Below are positions 49,531-50,230 of a stretch of 50,230 bases of DNA, piece after piece; position 1 is the stretch's first letter; the number at the start of each line of letters is the position of its first letter. A program made the translations under genes and the position numbers. Source of the DNA: Lysobacterales bacterium (GTDB lineage: Bacteria > Pseudomonadota > Gammaproteobacteria > Xanthomonadales > Wenzhouxiangellaceae); NCBI GenBank assembly GCA_022360675.1, contig JAKSCJ010000372.1, positions 1 to 50,230 on the forward strand, in the 5' to 3' direction. The notes beneath the pieces are model-generated. The model was not told where the DNA came from, did not search any database, and saw only the letters and a list, made by a program, of their open reading frames with translations.

Positions 49531-50230
49531 TTAATCTTCGCCGCTGCGTTTTGCTGGATACACGCGATATAAATCGGCAGCGCTGTGGCTCACCACGCTC
49601 ACAAAAAACTGCTGCTGCGCTTCATCAAGCCATAAACCCGAGTGATACAACAAACCCGGAATCTCCGCCAGGGTTTGTGTGCCAAAGCCGGTTTCGCCAT
49701 CAAGGCCACCGGCTTGATCGAAGATCGACCCTAAAGCGCGACGCTGTAATAAAGGTGCCGAGCCCCCCACACGCTCGATAAAATAAACAAACTCGCGTCC
49801 CACCCACCAATTATTCCAGTCCACAGGCGCCAAGCGAGCAACGATCAACTCATCTGCAACCTTTGGATTCCACAACTCAGCAACAGAGCGTCGCCATAAA
49901 CCCGTTTGCTTAGCTCTTACGCTGTAAACATAGCGCCCATCAGGATCAAACTGAGCCGCTTTTGCCTGTACCGCACTTTGCTGTAGGTCTTGGCCATCGG
50001 CCCGAATGCGCCATAAAAACCACGGGCGTTCAGCGTCCTGCTCGTTAATTTGCTGGTGCTCTTGTTTACTAGCGCGCGTACTGCTGAAGTAAATCCATTC
50101 ACCATCAAGGCTCCAGATGGGCGCTTGATCATTGGCGCTACCATCGGTCATCGCTTGTATTTGATCTTGTTGCAAGTCGTAGTGGAACAAACGATACATG
50201 CCATTAACCGGTGCGCTCATCACTAGTTGC
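49531..50230 (-). CDS. PD40 beta-propeller protein, C-terminal part cut by window edge
   Basis: The frame is open to the end of the window (residues QLVMSAPVNGMYRLFHYDL...), so the start is missing and no start codon within the window should be trusted. About 232 residues remain. They show WD40-like PD40 blades: a clear one in DQAPIWSLDGEWIYFSSTRA, a weaker one in AAQFDPDGRYVYSVRAKQTG, and the final LYRVYPAKRS. In Gammaproteobacteria such C-terminal propellers often follow a CadC-type winged helix and a membrane segment, but that part is not visible here. No enzyme motif. The oxygenase-like gene follows 13 bp downstream on the same strand. Confidence 0.8.
   Translation of the reverse strand, partial: QLVMSAPVNGMYRLFHYDLQQDQIQAMTDGSANDQAPIWSLDGEWIYFSSTRASKQEHQQINEQDAERPWFLWRIRADGQDLQQSAVQAKAAQFDPDGRYVYSVRAKQTGLWRRSVAELWNPKVADELIVARLAPVDWNNWWVGREFVYFIERVGGSAPLLQRRALGSIFDQAGGLDGETGFGTQTLAEIPGLLYHSGLWLDEAQQQFFVSVVSHSAADLYRVYPAKRSGED

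Noticed and set aside
1-50230. CRISPR array, insertion sequence or prophage
   Set aside because: No regularly spaced repeats, no transposase or phage structural proteins were seen anywhere in the window.

Overview
The window reads as chromosomal DNA of a Gammaproteobacterium of roughly medium GC, probably a free-living aquatic heterotroph. The basis is gene content and style: ribonuclease D with an HRDC domain, an initiator tRNA-Met very close to the E. coli one, a group II truncated haemoglobin, many exported hydrolases with Sec signal peptides, a MauG-like dihaem protein and a HypX-type hydrogenase maturation protein. I cannot name a genus from the sequence.

Layout. (1) 1-16.4 kb is an accessory and metabolic stretch built from small units that each have their own regulator: the end of a DUF1697 gene; a GlxA-type AraC regulator divergent from a cysteine hydrolase, a GST and a truncated haemoglobin; a TetR regulator with an SDR and an exported alpha/beta hydrolase, punctuated by three copies of a perfect TATCTA-N8-TAGATA operator; a LysR regulator divergent from a VOC protein and an FMN reductase; a tautomerase, 2-hydroxyacid dehydrogenase, HAD hydrolase, aldehyde dehydrogenase and AraC group; then a second AraC regulator with a dienelactone-hydrolase-like enzyme and a two-domain SnoaL-like protein. 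Between the two AraC genes lies a composite pseudogene made of remnants related to the SnoaL-like gene and the LysR gene of this same window. (2) 16.5-17.5 kb is a small operon: DUF2975 membrane protein, XRE/YozG-type regulator, lipoprotein. (3) 17.7-21.4 kb is probably a decayed genomic island inserted at the 3' end of the initiator tRNA gene. It is bounded by a 14-bp direct repeat of the tRNA 3' end and carries an AbiEi/AbiEii type IV toxin-antitoxin pair, a truncated CxxC protein remnant and about 1.2 kb of apparently gene-free DNA; no integrase remains. (4) 21.5-31.6 kb holds a TPR protein, a large protein resembling a degenerate signalling ATPase with TPR-like repeats, a SUMF1-domain exported protein, rnd, and two exported proteins, one with a gluzincin-like HDxxH motif. 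(5) 31.6-36.9 kb has a long intergenic region, a HypX-like gene with no hydrogenase genes beside it, and a tight pair of exported proteins (a lipase-like serine hydrolase and a DUF4785-like protein). (6) 37-50 kb is rich in exported enzymes: M19 dipeptidase and amidohydrolase in one unit, a Gln-rich exported protein overlapping an M14 zinc carboxypeptidase, a membrane-anchored BAAT-type alpha/beta hydrolase whose nucleophile position is Gly, a 777-residue dihaem MauG-like protein with a structured leader, a DUF4375 protein, a 2OG-Fe(II) oxygenase-like protein, and a PD40 propeller protein that runs off the right edge.

The strongest items for follow-up are the island at the initiator tRNA, the three identical TetR-type operators, the nucleophile-less hydrolase, the orphan HypX, the composite pseudogene and the exported pairs at 34.8-36.9 and 40.0-43.8 kb. 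All family calls come from reading motifs; no database search was run. Start codons were adjusted where a Shine-Dalgarno (SD) sequence decided the matter.
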